Below, piece after piece: positions 36,512-45,227 of a stretch of DNA of 64,000 nt. Both the position numbers and the translations under genes were made by a program. This DNA is from Xanthocytophaga flava (GTDB lineage Bacteria; Bacteroidota; Bacteroidia; Cytophagales; 172606-1), in the NCBI GenBank assembly GCA_030068525.1, contig JASJOS010000005.1, forward strand, positions 434,001 to 498,000. Reading direction: 5' to 3'. Under the pieces are notes generated by a model, which saw nothing but the letters and a program-made list of their open reading frames with translations, was not told the origin of the DNA and made no database searches. The stretch's first letter is position 1. Each line of letters opens with the position of its first letter.

Positions 36512-37096
36512 TTATTTCTGCATTGTTTGTAGGAACTCAATTAGTTTCTGTACTGCTTTTCCCCGGTGACTGATACTTCCTTTTTCATCCAATGTCATTT
36601 CAGCAAAACTTTTCTGATAGCCATTGGGCATAAAGATAGGATCATATCCAAATCCTCCTGTACCCTGCTGACGTTCCAGAATATGACCTTCAATTCTACC
36701 TTCGAACAGATGTTTTTCACCATTAATGATAAGGGCTATACAGGTACGAAAATGAGCATTGCGATTTGCTTTTCCCTGAAGATTCTTCAGTAGCAGATCC
36801 ATATTGTCATTGGCATTGCGTTGTGGACCCGCATAAAAAGCAGTATTCACTCCTGGTTCACCATTAAGGGCTTCTACTTCAATGCCAGAATCATCTGCAA
36901 AACAACTTACGCCAAAATGTTCCCATACATATTCTGCCTTCTCAAAAGCATTTTCTTCAATGGTATCATGTGTTTCAGGAAGTTCTTCATAGCAGCCGAT
37001 CTCCTGTAAACTGACAATGTGAAAATTAGTACCAACAAGTCTGGAAATTTCCTCAATCTTGTGGCGATTATTGGTCGCAAAACATAGCTGTATCAT
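36512..37096 (-). CDS. rdgB: XTP/dITP diphosphatase (RdgB/HAM1 family)
   Basis: 194 residues from the ATG at 37096, giving the conserved opening MIQLCFATNNRHKIEEI (a longer TTG start at 37147 would be atypical). The nucleotide and metal site SCFADDSGIEVEALNGEPGVNTAFYAG and the C-terminal GFGYDPIFMP and SHRGKAVQKL are diagnostic. The enzyme hydrolyses dITP, XTP and ITP to monophosphates and keeps deaminated purines out of DNA and RNA. It is encoded on the minus strand just downstream of a small lipoprotein gene. Confidence 0.95.
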   Translation of the reverse strand: MIQLCFATNNRHKIEEISRLVGTNFHIVSLQEIGCYEELPETHDTIEENAFEKAEYVWEHFGVSCFADDSGIEVEALNGEPGVNTAFYAGPQRNANDNMDLLLKNLQGKANRNAHFRTCIALIINGEKHLFEGRIEGHILERQQGTGGFGYDPIFMPNGYQKSFAEMTLDEKGSISHRGKAVQKLIEFLQTMQK

Positions 37097-37162
37097 ACTA
37101 TTCGGGGGATCTTTTACCCGCGAATCTACACATCCTTTGGAGAACAAGAAAGGATGTAGTCA

Positions 37163-37939
37163 TTAATCATTGCCACATTGATAATTATAACTACAACTGT
37201 AGGCACCTGCATTACCTGTTACGTTATATTGTACAGGCACCTGAGTTGAACTATAAGTATAATTTACACTACTGGTGAAACGTGGATTTTCCATATCTTC
37301 TGCATAATAGATGGAATATCCTACACAGTTATGAAGGCTGTAAGCACCCACCTGGTCAGCTACTTCAAAAGGAGTAAGTAAAGAAGAAAGTACAACCCAT
37401 TTCAATGTAGCATCACTTTGCCAGGGTGTATTGTTAGCGTCATAAAGAAAGTTACCCAAAGAAAGGACTTCTTTTACTGGCGGAGCACCTGGAACTGGAA
37501 CAGAAGATAATGCTTTGGTAAACACTTTGGACAGATTGCCATTTGTATCGTATTCAAAACGCCGATAGGAGCTTATCTCTCCAGTAAGCTTCTGAACCAT
37601 GACCAACCGATTCTGATCGTCATAATTGAACTGATAGTCCATTGCTTCTGTGATGTTCCCTTTACTATCTGTTTTTACAGCATAGGTTGTTCCTGAATGA
37701 ACTGCCTCAACAGAAGCCAGATATCCATCTGAACCATATTCAAACGTATAACTACCTTCTGGAAAATCCAAAGATTGTAACTTTCCATCTGTACTTGAAT
37801 AATGAAAAACCACATTATTATATTGTGTCATCTGACAAGTAGCAGCGGATCTCACAGTGCTTTCCTGTTCCTGCTCCTGACACGCACTGATCCCAAAAAC
37901 GATCATCAAAAAAGCAGGGAAATGTACAAGTCTTTTCAT
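37163..37939 (-). CDS. YD-repeat-like lipoprotein
   Basis: 258 residues from the ATG at 37939, with a lipoprotein signal ending in GISAC (Cys18). The mature chain has short beta repeats related to RHS/YD repeats: TFEYGSDGYLASV, FNYDDQNRLVMV, RFEYDTNGNLSKV and FLYDANNTPW. Such small lipoproteins are common in Bacteroidota and are probably exposed on the outer membrane; no activity is known. It lies 66 bases upstream of rdgB on the same strand, so the two may be cotranscribed. Divergent from the APC permease gene. Confidence 0.75.
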   Translation of the reverse strand: MKRLVHFPAFLMIVFGISACQEQEQESTVRSAATCQMTQYNNVVFHYSSTDGKLQSLDFPEGSYTFEYGSDGYLASVEAVHSGTTYAVKTDSKGNITEAMDYQFNYDDQNRLVMVQKLTGEISSYRRFEYDTNGNLSKVFTKALSSVPVPGAPPVKEVLSLGNFLYDANNTPWQSDATLKWVVLSSLLTPFEVADQVGAYSLHNCVGYSIYYAEDMENPRFTSSVNYTYSSTQVPVQYNVTGNAGAYSCSYNYQCGND

Positions 37940-38030
37940 GATAGGTCTTAACTTTAGGTGTTTCAAAACTTTCCAGCTACAATCAGCAGTCACATTCATC
38001 TGTTAAATTTCCGTACCAAGCAAACCATAC

Positions 38031-39461
38031 ATGCAAACCACTACCAAAACTCAGGGACATCTGGTCCGCTCTTTGGGATTATTTTCCGCTACCGTTCTCG
38101 TTATCAGTTCTATCATTGGCTCTGGAATATTTAAGAAGGTGGCTCCTATGTCTGCCGAACTTCAATCACCTGGCCTGGTACTATTTTGCTGGTTGCTTGC
38201 GGGAATAGTCAGTTTATTTGGCGCTTTGAGTAATGCAGAAGTTGCCAGTTTGCTAGCCGATGCAGGAGGAGAATATGTCTACTTTCGGACGATCTATGGC
38301 CGCTTGTTTGCGTTTCTGTATGGCTGGTCTTGCTTTGCAGTGATTCGTTCAGCATCTATTGCTTCAATTGCGTATGTTTTTGCTCAATCTCTTAACAGTT
38401 TATGGACATTACCTACTTTTTCACCTGAGGTAAGCCAACTATCGCTGTTTGGAATTTTTCAGCCTTTCGATAATATAGGTGTCAAGCTAGTAGCAATTAT
38501 TCTTATCTGTTCGCTTACCTGGGTAAACTACAAAGGATTACGTTTTGGAGAAGGACTAAGTAACATTGTAACTGGAACAGTAGTAGCCTGTATTGTGTTG
38601 ATTGTAATAGCCGGATTGACCATTGGAGGAGGTTCCTTTACAAACATTCAGACACCAGCCCCCACCTATGTGAGTCGTTCATGGACAGATCCTTCACTCA
38701 TTAATATTCTCTTTACAGCTATGCTGGCTGCCTTCTGGGGATATGAAGGATGGAGTAGTGTAGGATATATGGGTGGAGAGATTAAAAATCCAAACCGAAA
38801 TATTCCCCTGGCTCTTACTTTTGGCGTTTTGGGTGTAATTCTGATCTATCTCGCGGTTAACTTCACCTATCTGTACGTTTTGCCAGTTACAGATTTTATT
38901 CAGATACATGAATCTAAAAATACAATTGCAGCCGTAGCTGTTGTCAAACACTTCTGGGGTACTACCGGAGCTTTACTGGTATCTATACTTATTCTCATCG
39001 CTACCTTTGGCTGTACTAACACTACCGCACTAATGGCCTCTCGGCTATATTACAAAATGGCCAATCAGGGATTATTTTTTCGCAAGGCTGATTATATTCA
39101 TCCTGTATATAACACGCCCTCCTACTCCCTACTAATACAGGCTTTCTGGGCATCTATGCTTGTATTATCGGGCAGCTTTGATCAGCTTACAGATATGCTG
39201 ATCTTTGCTTCTTTTATATTTTATGGAGCTACTACATTGGGAGTGTTTGTTCTTCGTTACAAAATGCCAGATACTCCTCGTCCATATAAAGTAATTGGTT
39301 ACCCGGTTATCCCAGCACTCTTTATTATCTTCTGTATTGTACTCATTGCAAATACATTGATAGAACGTCCACGAGAAGCAGGTATTGGCTTGTTTCTGAT
39401 TCTTACAGGCTTGCCATTTTATTTTTACTGGACACAAAACAATAAGTCCACTTCGGCATAG
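38031..39461 (+). CDS. APC-superfamily amino acid permease
   Basis: 476 residues with about 12 transmembrane helices. The opening SATVLVISSIIGSGIFKKVAP is the substrate-binding TM1 signature (GSGIF) of the amino acid-polyamine-organocation superfamily, followed by GLVLFCWLLAGIVSLFGALSNAEVASLLADAGGEYVYFRTIYG. It most resembles the LAT/SteT-type exchangers. It transports amino acids at the inner membrane; specificity cannot be read from sequence. The gene stands alone, divergent from the lipoprotein gene, and is followed by repeat copy B in reverse orientation. Confidence 0.9.
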   Translation: MQTTTKTQGHLVRSLGLFSATVLVISSIIGSGIFKKVAPMSAELQSPGLVLFCWLLAGIVSLFGALSNAEVASLLADAGGEYVYFRTIYGRLFAFLYGWSCFAVIRSASIASIAYVFAQSLNSLWTLPTFSPEVSQLSLFGIFQPFDNIGVKLVAIILICSLTWVNYKGLRFGEGLSNIVTGTVVACIVLIVIAGLTIGGGSFTNIQTPAPTYVSRSWTDPSLINILFTAMLAAFWGYEGWSSVGYMGGEIKNPNRNIPLALTFGVLGVILIYLAVNFTYLYVLPVTDFIQIHESKNTIAAVAVVKHFWGTTGALLVSILILIATFGCTNTTALMASRLYYKMANQGLFFRKADYIHPVYNTPSYSLLIQAFWASMLVLSGSFDQLTDMLIFASFIFYGATTLGVFVLRYKMPDTPRPYKVIGYPVIPALFIIFCIVLIANTLIERPREAGIGLFLILTGLPFYFYWTQNNKSTSA

Positions 39462-39484
39462 CCTGTTGTTTCATGCTTCTACAA

Positions 39485-39880
39485 ACATGATTCATCCCAG
39501 ATTTCGAGGAAAAGAATATCACATCCTCTAGAAAAAGAGAAGCAAAGGAGTTACAAAGAGAGTGGTGTCTACTTCAATAGCGAGTGGCCGTGTAAGTGCG
39601 CAGGGCTTCTTTTCTCCGCGAGGTTGGCCTTTGGACTGCGGGCAGGAGGATCGGGAAAAGGTGCCTTTTTTGCACACACACAAATCTGGCTCACCAAACT
39701 CTCGTTTGGTGCCCTGTTTTTTGGGCAAGCAAAAAATGAAGAGGTCACAAAGAGGATGATGTAAGAGACTCTAAGCCAACTCAACTAAAGAGATATCTTA
39801 AAAATAAACCAGCGTCTATACTCTTTTCAAAAGAATAGACGCTGGTAAAACTCACATCCAAAATTCGGGATGACTCAGGT
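39485..39880 (-). mobile_element. Non-autonomous repeat element, copy B (MITE-like, reverse orientation)
   Basis: 396 bases bounded by ACATGATTCATCC (39485-39497) and GGATGACTCAGGT (39868-39880), each one mismatch from the family end. It aligns in reverse to copy A, sharing the AAAGAATATCACATCCTCTA and CTCCGCGAGGTTGGCCTTTG blocks. Compared with A it has an extra stem CACCAAAC/GTTTGGTG (39692-39711). Its left-module hairpin has a different sequence, CCAGCGTCTAT/ATAGACGCTGG (minus strand), that keeps pairing. It lies between the convergent permease and envC-like genes. Open frames inside are not conserved. Confidence 0.78.
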
Positions 39881-39902
39881 CAGGTATTGTATATGTTTTC
39901 CC

Positions 39903-39968
39903 GTCGTTGGTGTTATCACCAACGAGTTGTTTCCCACCGTTTATGTTGGTGATAACACACAACATGGG
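39903..39968. repeat. Double-palindrome repeat, copy 1
   Basis: 66 bases beginning with CGTTGGTG-TTAT-CACCAACG (8-bp stem) and ending with GTTGGTGATAACAC, the reverse complement of the first palindrome, so the whole unit can also fold end to end. A second copy with about 90 percent identity is at 49264-49328. This copy follows mobile element B directly and is flanked by direct repeats GTATTGTATATGTT at 39884-39897 and 40006-40019. Confidence 0.8.
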
Positions 39969-40020
39969 GGATGACATCTTTTGCTCAGCATTAGGGATGA
40001 CTCATGTATTGTATATGTTA

Positions 40021-41295
40021 CTACTTGTCTTGTAGCCAGCTTTCCGGATTTAGCTTTTCCTGATTATGCCATATCTGAAATTGCAATTCGGAAGTACCTT
40101 CTCTGTCTGTATATACCTGTCCAATAATTTGTTGTGCTTTTACCTTCTGTCCACGTTCTACATTTACCTTTGCCAGCTTGGCATATACAGTCCAGTACTC
40201 ACTGCCATGTTTCAACATAATTAGTTTGTGCATTCCAGGAATATCCGTGATAGTGGCAACCTCTCCATCATATACAGCCCGTACTTCTTCCCCTTTATTA
40301 GTTTGTATATCTACTCCATGATGTTCTACTACTACATTTTTCAATACAGGATGTGACTGGCGGCCAAAATGGCTTGAGATAAATCCTGAACTAACAGGCC
40401 AGGCTAACTGAGACTTGGCTCCTTCAAATGTAGATGACATTGTCGCAGAAGTTGAAGCAGCAGAACTTTCTGATCGTGTAGCACCTTTTCTAACAGTTGT
40501 TTTCCGGCTATTAGCCAAGGCCTCTCTGGCTTTTTCACGTTCGGCAGCTTTCCGCAGTTCTTCTGTAATTACCTCTGCAATGAGTTTTTCCAGTTTATCG
40601 ACAGATTCTTTCCTTTCTGCCAGCTCTACAGAAAGTTCCTGCTCTTTTGCATTTAACTTGGCAACCACGTCATTCTGTTTATCTTTCAGTTTCAGCAAAC
40701 TTTTATTTTCTTTTAACCGGACACCCAACAGATTGTGTTTTTCCTGCTTTTTAGTATCCAGTGCTATCCGTTGTTCTATCAAAGTCTTTCGTACAGCTTC
40801 AATCTGCTTAAGTTGTACCTTTCTTGCTTCTGAATACTGTTGCAGATATTTCATGCGCATCAGTAACTCTGTAAAGCTTCCGGAAGAAAATAGGAACAAT
40901 ACTTTATTATAGCTATTTGTAGTTTTGGAAGCTGCATACAACATAGCAGCATACTCACGTTGTAGACTGGTAAAGTTATTTTCCATGGTTGTGAGTCGTT
41001 GTCCCACATTACCAATCTCTTTATCCAGCAAAGTTAATTCTTCAGATATTTTATTAATAAGTACTTGTTGTGTGGTGATTTGCTCGTTTAAGGCAGTTAG
41101 CTGTCCTAAACTAGCTTGTTTTTCAGCACCTGTTTCCTTAAGGATACGGTTAGTTTCTGCTATTTTAGCCAGGTTCTGGCGCTTCTCCCGTTCCAGTTGA
41201 GAGCGTGTTTTCTGTGCTAGTGCACCCTGTATATTTGCCAGTACTACAAGCAGACAAGCCAATATTTTTAGACGATATTTACCAGTAGGGTCCAT
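40021..41295 (-). CDS. Murein hydrolase activator EnvC-like protein (coiled coil plus degenerate LytM domain)
   Basis: 424 residues from the ATG at 41295; ATG 41316 is an alternative. A signal peptide (ILACLLVVLANIQGALAQ) is followed by a long coiled coil (about 28-265) and a C-terminal M23/LytM domain. Zinc-site motif one is kept (HHGVDI), but the second motif, normally HxHFE, reads SELQFQIW, so two zinc ligands are missing. This is the EnvC/NlpD situation, where the domain activates amidases rather than cutting peptidoglycan. It is the third gene of the TPR-DUF4292-EnvC operon, 106 bases behind DUF4292. Confidence 0.87.
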   Translation of the reverse strand: MDPTGKYRLKILACLLVVLANIQGALAQKTRSQLEREKRQNLAKIAETNRILKETGAEKQASLGQLTALNEQITTQQVLINKISEELTLLDKEIGNVGQRLTTMENNFTSLQREYAAMLYAASKTTNSYNKVLFLFSSGSFTELLMRMKYLQQYSEARKVQLKQIEAVRKTLIEQRIALDTKKQEKHNLLGVRLKENKSLLKLKDKQNDVVAKLNAKEQELSVELAERKESVDKLEKLIAEVITEELRKAAEREKAREALANSRKTTVRKGATRSESSAASTSATMSSTFEGAKSQLAWPVSSGFISSHFGRQSHPVLKNVVVEHHGVDIQTNKGEEVRAVYDGEVATITDIPGMHKLIMLKHGSEYWTVYAKLAKVNVERGQKVKAQQIIGQVYTDREGTSELQFQIWHNQEKLNPESWLQDK

Positions 41296-41401
41296 AAATA
41301 CAAATGCCTTCTCCATATGGGAAGGCTTAAAAAAGGCGATAACTAACCTGTATGCCTGTGGCAATAAAAAAAATGATAATCCTTTGAATATTAACGATAT
41401 A

Positions 41402-42202
41402 CTATTTTTTACCATTTCTTCGATTGGCAGGCGGATTAAACGGAAATTTGAGTTCCTTATCGGCCACATCCGCTTTTGTATATTGAATAGATACTACTGT
41501 ATTATATATACCCTGTGGTGATTTATATTGCAAAGATATATTACTATTAAATGGAAACAAAACGTCATTGATCAGAGTAAAATTCTCATAGTCAAGTGAT
41601 AGTGAGTTATTGGTAGCAGGTTCAATAAAGAGAGCCTTTTTTAGCTTGAAGTTCTCTATACTTACATAGTTATCTACAATAACTGAATCTTCTTTCTGAC
41701 GTAACAGATAATAGTCCTTATCTTTCATCACCTTTAGCTTCTCTTTCCGATTTTTGGCAATAGGCAGATTACCAAATATAGCAGCCTGGATAATATCAAA
41801 AGAAAGATTAAAGTTGAACCGTTTTCCAAGTCCTTTGAAGTCATATACTTCAAAACTATTATTCATCCTATCTATCACATAAGCTGAATCACGTGTAATC
41901 AATACTCGGGCACCTTCAATGCCTAATTTACTGATAGACATCCAGATAAGGCTATCTCGTTTGATACGTAAATCTACAGTAGCCGTCTGATTGGCTACAG
42001 CGTCTGCATAATTGATCTTCGCTTTTGCTTTAAAAAACTGAAATTCAATTTCGCTTACATTGACTCTGGGATCTTCATCTTCATGCATTCCAGCGGAATC
42101 AGATGTAGTATTGCTTGATACAGGTTTCACTCGTTTACCACATGCCACCAGCATCAATGCACAAACGACAACAGGAAATATTTTTCGGATATATATATAC
42201 AT
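41402..42202 (-). CDS. DUF4292 lipoprotein (LolB-like fold)
   Basis: 266 residues with a lipoprotein signal ending in LVACG (Cys22). DUF4292 features are visible: FFKAKAKINYADAVANQTATVDLRIKRDSLIWMSISKLGIEGARVLITRDSAYVIDR. The fold is related to LolB/LolA lipoprotein carriers, and a role in outer-membrane lipoprotein handling is plausible but not proven. It lies between the TPR gene (81 bases upstream) and the envC-like gene, an order conserved across Bacteroidota. Confidence 0.88.
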   Translation of the reverse strand: MYIYIRKIFPVVVCALMLVACGKRVKPVSSNTTSDSAGMHEDEDPRVNVSEIEFQFFKAKAKINYADAVANQTATVDLRIKRDSLIWMSISKLGIEGARVLITRDSAYVIDRMNNSFEVYDFKGLGKRFNFNLSFDIIQAAIFGNLPIAKNRKEKLKVMKDKDYYLLRQKEDSVIVDNYVSIENFKLKKALFIEPATNNSLSLDYENFTLINDVLFPFNSNISLQYKSPQGIYNTVVSIQYTKADVADKELKFPFNPPANRRNGKK

Positions 42203-42283
42203 TAGAAAAAAGCTAACAATCCTCTTATTACTGAAAGGATCTGAATGTATGGTTTATCTATACTTAACTAAAAATTGTCCTAC

Positions 42284-44008
42284 TTATTCCACCAGTTTCC
42301 GTTGAGCAATTTTTTTGTCAATAGTATCGGTAGTCTCACCTGCTTTTTTGGCTTTCATCCACATTTCTACAGCTTTTTCTGTCTCTCCCAGCTTATAAAG
42401 CACATCGCCATAATGCTCAAGAATTGTTCCATTATTTCCATCCTTTATAGCAAGTTCCAGATATTTTTTGGATTCCTTGTATTCTTTAAGCATATAAAGT
42501 ACCCAGGCGTGCGTATCAATGTAGCTTGCATTGTCAGGATGTTTATCCATAAGTCGCTTACTCATCTCTTTTGCCTTTTCCAGCTTTTGCTTGCGCAATG
42601 ATAGGTAATAACTATAATTGTTCAATACCGAACTGTTATCCGGATCATTTGCCAGGACTTCTTCATAAGCAGCATCAGAGCGAGCATATTCGCCATTTCC
42701 ATTGTAGGCATCACCCAACATAGAATTGTAATCATTCAGTAGCTTTTGATCGCTGGATGCCAGTTTTTTACCTTCTTCAAGTGCATCTACTGCTTTCTGG
42801 TAATTTTTTCTTAACAGATACGCATATCCGTTAAAGAACCAAAACTCACCCTGATTAGGAAACAATTCCAGTGCCTGCTCAGAATGTTTGATTAATGAAT
42901 CAACCTGATTTAATTCAGCATCCAGTCTCAGGAGATTGCTCCATACTTCATAAATAGAGTTATCCAGACGAGAAGCTTTGCTGTATATAAGGCGGGCATT
43001 TTCCTTTTGATCATTCATTGCCAGCAAATCACCATATACGGCATAGGCTTTGGCTTCCATAGGATGGGTCTTAATGATCAGATCCGCAAATTTCAGTGCT
43101 TTTTTTCTGGATTCCTGGTCACGATGTGTCTGAATATAGTTTGCAAGGATCTGCACTTTTACAGAAGCTTCCAGATCTGAATTGCCAAACGCCTTTTCAA
43201 TTTCCTGATCCGCTTCCTGCACCTTTCCCTGCTGCCGGTAAATATCTGATAATATCAAATGGGCTTGTGAACTTGCCTCACTTCCTGATGCTACTTTTTC
43301 AAGTAGTGGAATTGCTTCAGTGGTACGTTTATTAGCTGTATAGATTTCTGCTAACAGCAATGCATATCGGGGTTCATCCGGAAAACTTTCGACCAGTTTT
43401 TTACCTTCGCTGATAGCATCATTCAGATGATTGGTCTTCAAAAAGATCTGTTGTTTCTGACGGCTTATTTCTTCTGTAATTCCGATTCGTTTTTCTATCT
43501 GGTCATACGCTTTGATCGCATCGTCATACTTTCCCTGTTGAAGATACAGGTTAGCCAGTTCAATATAGGATTCAGGGTCGTTTGGTTCTATTCTCACCAA
43601 TTCCTGATAAGCTTTAGCAGCTTGAGGATATTTTTTATCACGTGTATAAAGATCCGCCAGTAAGATATAATAGTACTTGTTAGTACTCACCAGCTTAATA
43701 GCTTTTTCCGCATAGGGAATAGCATCCTGAAAAGATCTGGTTTTTGCTAAAGCCTGAGCAATGGCATAATTGGTCCCTGCATTTTCTGCATTAATCTCCA
43801 GAGATTTCTGAAAGTAATCTACTGCTTTTGTGTAATTGTCCAGTAAATAGTACTTCATACCTTCTGTAAAGTAATATTCTGCCTGGGCAAGTTCACTCTG
43901 CCTATGAGTCTCGTCTTTGTGACGACGATTTTTCTGTGCGAAAGCCGGACTGCACAAGTAACTGAAAAATACAACCAGTGCTACAATCCGAAAAGAATGA
44001 GAAGACAT
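42284..44008 (-). CDS. Exported TPR-repeat protein, first gene of the DUF4292-EnvC operon
   Basis: 574 residues from the ATG at 44008 (a TTG at 44038 is less likely), with a signal peptide ending at AFAQ. About a dozen tetratricopeptide repeats fill the rest (ELAQAEYYFTEGMKYYLLDNYTKAVDYF, then YPQAAKAYQELVRIEPNDPESYIELANLYL and others). It is predicted to be a periplasmic or outer-membrane-associated scaffold. Gene order TPR, DUF4292, EnvC is a familiar Bacteroidota synteny and suggests a shared envelope job, though the exact function is unknown. Confidence 0.87.
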   Translation of the reverse strand: MSSHSFRIVALVVFFSYLCSPAFAQKNRRHKDETHRQSELAQAEYYFTEGMKYYLLDNYTKAVDYFQKSLEINAENAGTNYAIAQALAKTRSFQDAIPYAEKAIKLVSTNKYYYILLADLYTRDKKYPQAAKAYQELVRIEPNDPESYIELANLYLQQGKYDDAIKAYDQIEKRIGITEEISRQKQQIFLKTNHLNDAISEGKKLVESFPDEPRYALLLAEIYTANKRTTEAIPLLEKVASGSEASSQAHLILSDIYRQQGKVQEADQEIEKAFGNSDLEASVKVQILANYIQTHRDQESRKKALKFADLIIKTHPMEAKAYAVYGDLLAMNDQKENARLIYSKASRLDNSIYEVWSNLLRLDAELNQVDSLIKHSEQALELFPNQGEFWFFNGYAYLLRKNYQKAVDALEEGKKLASSDQKLLNDYNSMLGDAYNGNGEYARSDAAYEEVLANDPDNSSVLNNYSYYLSLRKQKLEKAKEMSKRLMDKHPDNASYIDTHAWVLYMLKEYKESKKYLELAIKDGNNGTILEHYGDVLYKLGETEKAVEMWMKAKKAGETTDTIDKKIAQRKLVE

Positions 44009-44290
44009 TGTTAAAAGAAGCTGATTAAATGAACCCAAGTTTTACGAAAACCACTATTTTGCTACAATTTGATGGGGCATTTCTTCAAATATACAACAAC
44101 AGCGCAAATAAACGAATAAAGAAGGAATTTTATATTTTAACGAAGCCCGAATTATTTCATTGTCATTTTTATAGAAAAAACCAATTCTTTCTCAGGCGAA
44201 TACAACGGATGATAAACATCAGGAAATTAAACTCTTCTAATAATTACAAACATCAGGAAGGTACTAAAATCAGCAGATAGGTATATAAAA

Positions 44291-44327
44291 AAATACTGTT
44301 CTGAAATAGATTTCCAGAACAGTATTT
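44291..44327 (-). terminator. Terminator after the zinc-ribbon gene
   Basis: A 13-bp perfect stem AAATACTGTTCTG/CAGAACAGTATTT with an 11-base loop is followed on the minus strand by a T-run. It lies 20 bases downstream of the minus-strand stop codon. Confidence 0.88.
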
Positions 44328-44346
44328 ACGGAAAAGTGTATTTTAA

Positions 44347-45012
44347 TCAAAATAGCTTATTTCCACAACCGGCACAAAACTTCTGGCCTGGCTGAGTAGG
44401 AGCACCACACTCAGAACAGAATCGCGACTGATTCTCCGTTTGTGGTCGGGCAAGTGAGTTAGGAGCACCACATCCCGGACAAAACTTGTCAGTGGAAGTA
44501 AGCTTGGTATTGCAACTGGTACATTGCATTACAGCTGTTTTCTCTTTAAAATTTATATGTTCTGTATAATTTTGCTCCCGCGTTTTCTGGTAAATCTGCT
44601 CAGAGGTTGCCTTTGCCTGCTGAGCAGCTAGCTCTTCTTTTTCATCGGGGGCACATTCTTCACACAGACCCGCAGAATGATTCCAGCACACATCCGGACA
44701 TACCCATTTGCCACACCGGGAACATTGTTTAAAATACTGCTTCCCCTCCTGAACTGCTTTATCTAAAGCTTCATCATGTGCCCTTCCTCCTACTGCACGT
44801 TGCATCTGATAGGTAGCATCCCCTACCTGACCAAATATTCCTCCAAATAAACTTCCGGCAGCATTCAGTAGACTTCCTGCCATTCCCAGTGCGTTTGTCT
44901 CAAAGTGTGACATGTGACCATTTCCACATTTGTCACAATGAAATTTAAACTGGAAACCTTTATCAGTAGAGAGATCGTCGTAATTGCGAACAAATTGAAT
45001 CATTTTACCCAT
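44347..45012 (-). CDS. Zinc-ribbon protein
   Basis: 221 residues from the ATG at 45012. An N-terminal CxxC pair (FHCDKCGNGHMSHF) is followed by a glycine-rich helix, a CSRCGKWVCPDVCWNHSAGLCEEC cluster, and two C-terminal zinc ribbons (CTSCNTKLTSTDKFCPGCG and CSECGAPTQPGQKFCAGCG). All the CxxC pairs are complete, so four zinc sites are likely. It is cytosolic. Proteins of this layout occur near SPFH or virion-core domains in other bacteria, but here it stands alone; the function is unknown. Confidence 0.8.
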   Translation of the reverse strand: MGKMIQFVRNYDDLSTDKGFQFKFHCDKCGNGHMSHFETNALGMAGSLLNAAGSLFGGIFGQVGDATYQMQRAVGGRAHDEALDKAVQEGKQYFKQCSRCGKWVCPDVCWNHSAGLCEECAPDEKEELAAQQAKATSEQIYQKTREQNYTEHINFKEKTAVMQCTSCNTKLTSTDKFCPGCGAPNSLARPQTENQSRFCSECGAPTQPGQKFCAGCGNKLF

Positions 45013-45121
45013 GGTTGTAAGAATTAATAGTGGTAATGGTTCTGAAAGTAATACAAAATCTACCAAAGCTAAAGATCATCACAATTATTAATGGACAATC
45101 TGTGATTAGGTAACCGTATAT

Positions 45122-45163
45122 AAATCAGAAAGTCATACCAATATTGGTATGACTTTCTGATTT
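45122..45163. terminator. Long palindromic terminator downstream of the DUF5723 gene
   Basis: A perfect 42-base palindrome (two 21-base arms, no spacer; core AAGTCATACCAATATTGG) lies 65 bases past the DUF5723 stop, with A/T-rich flanks. Confidence 0.8.
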
Positions 45164-45227
45164 ATACTTATAAAAAGCTAGTAAGGTTTCCTGTCAAGGA
45201 CATTTCCTGCGCATATAGCCTGATTAT

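Noticed and set aside
39528..39784. Open frames of 65-71 codons inside repeat copy B
   Set aside because: Same reason: overlapping frames in non-coding repeat sequence with no conserved product.
41296..41469. Extended N-terminus of the EnvC-like protein
   Set aside because: The longer frame would overlap the DUF4292 gene and put 58 residues before the signal peptide; the ATG at 41295 gives a normal exported protein.
44029..44280. 83-codon plus-strand frame upstream of the TPR gene
   Set aside because: It lies in the divergent regulatory region, overlaps the start of the TPR gene and has no protein-like features.
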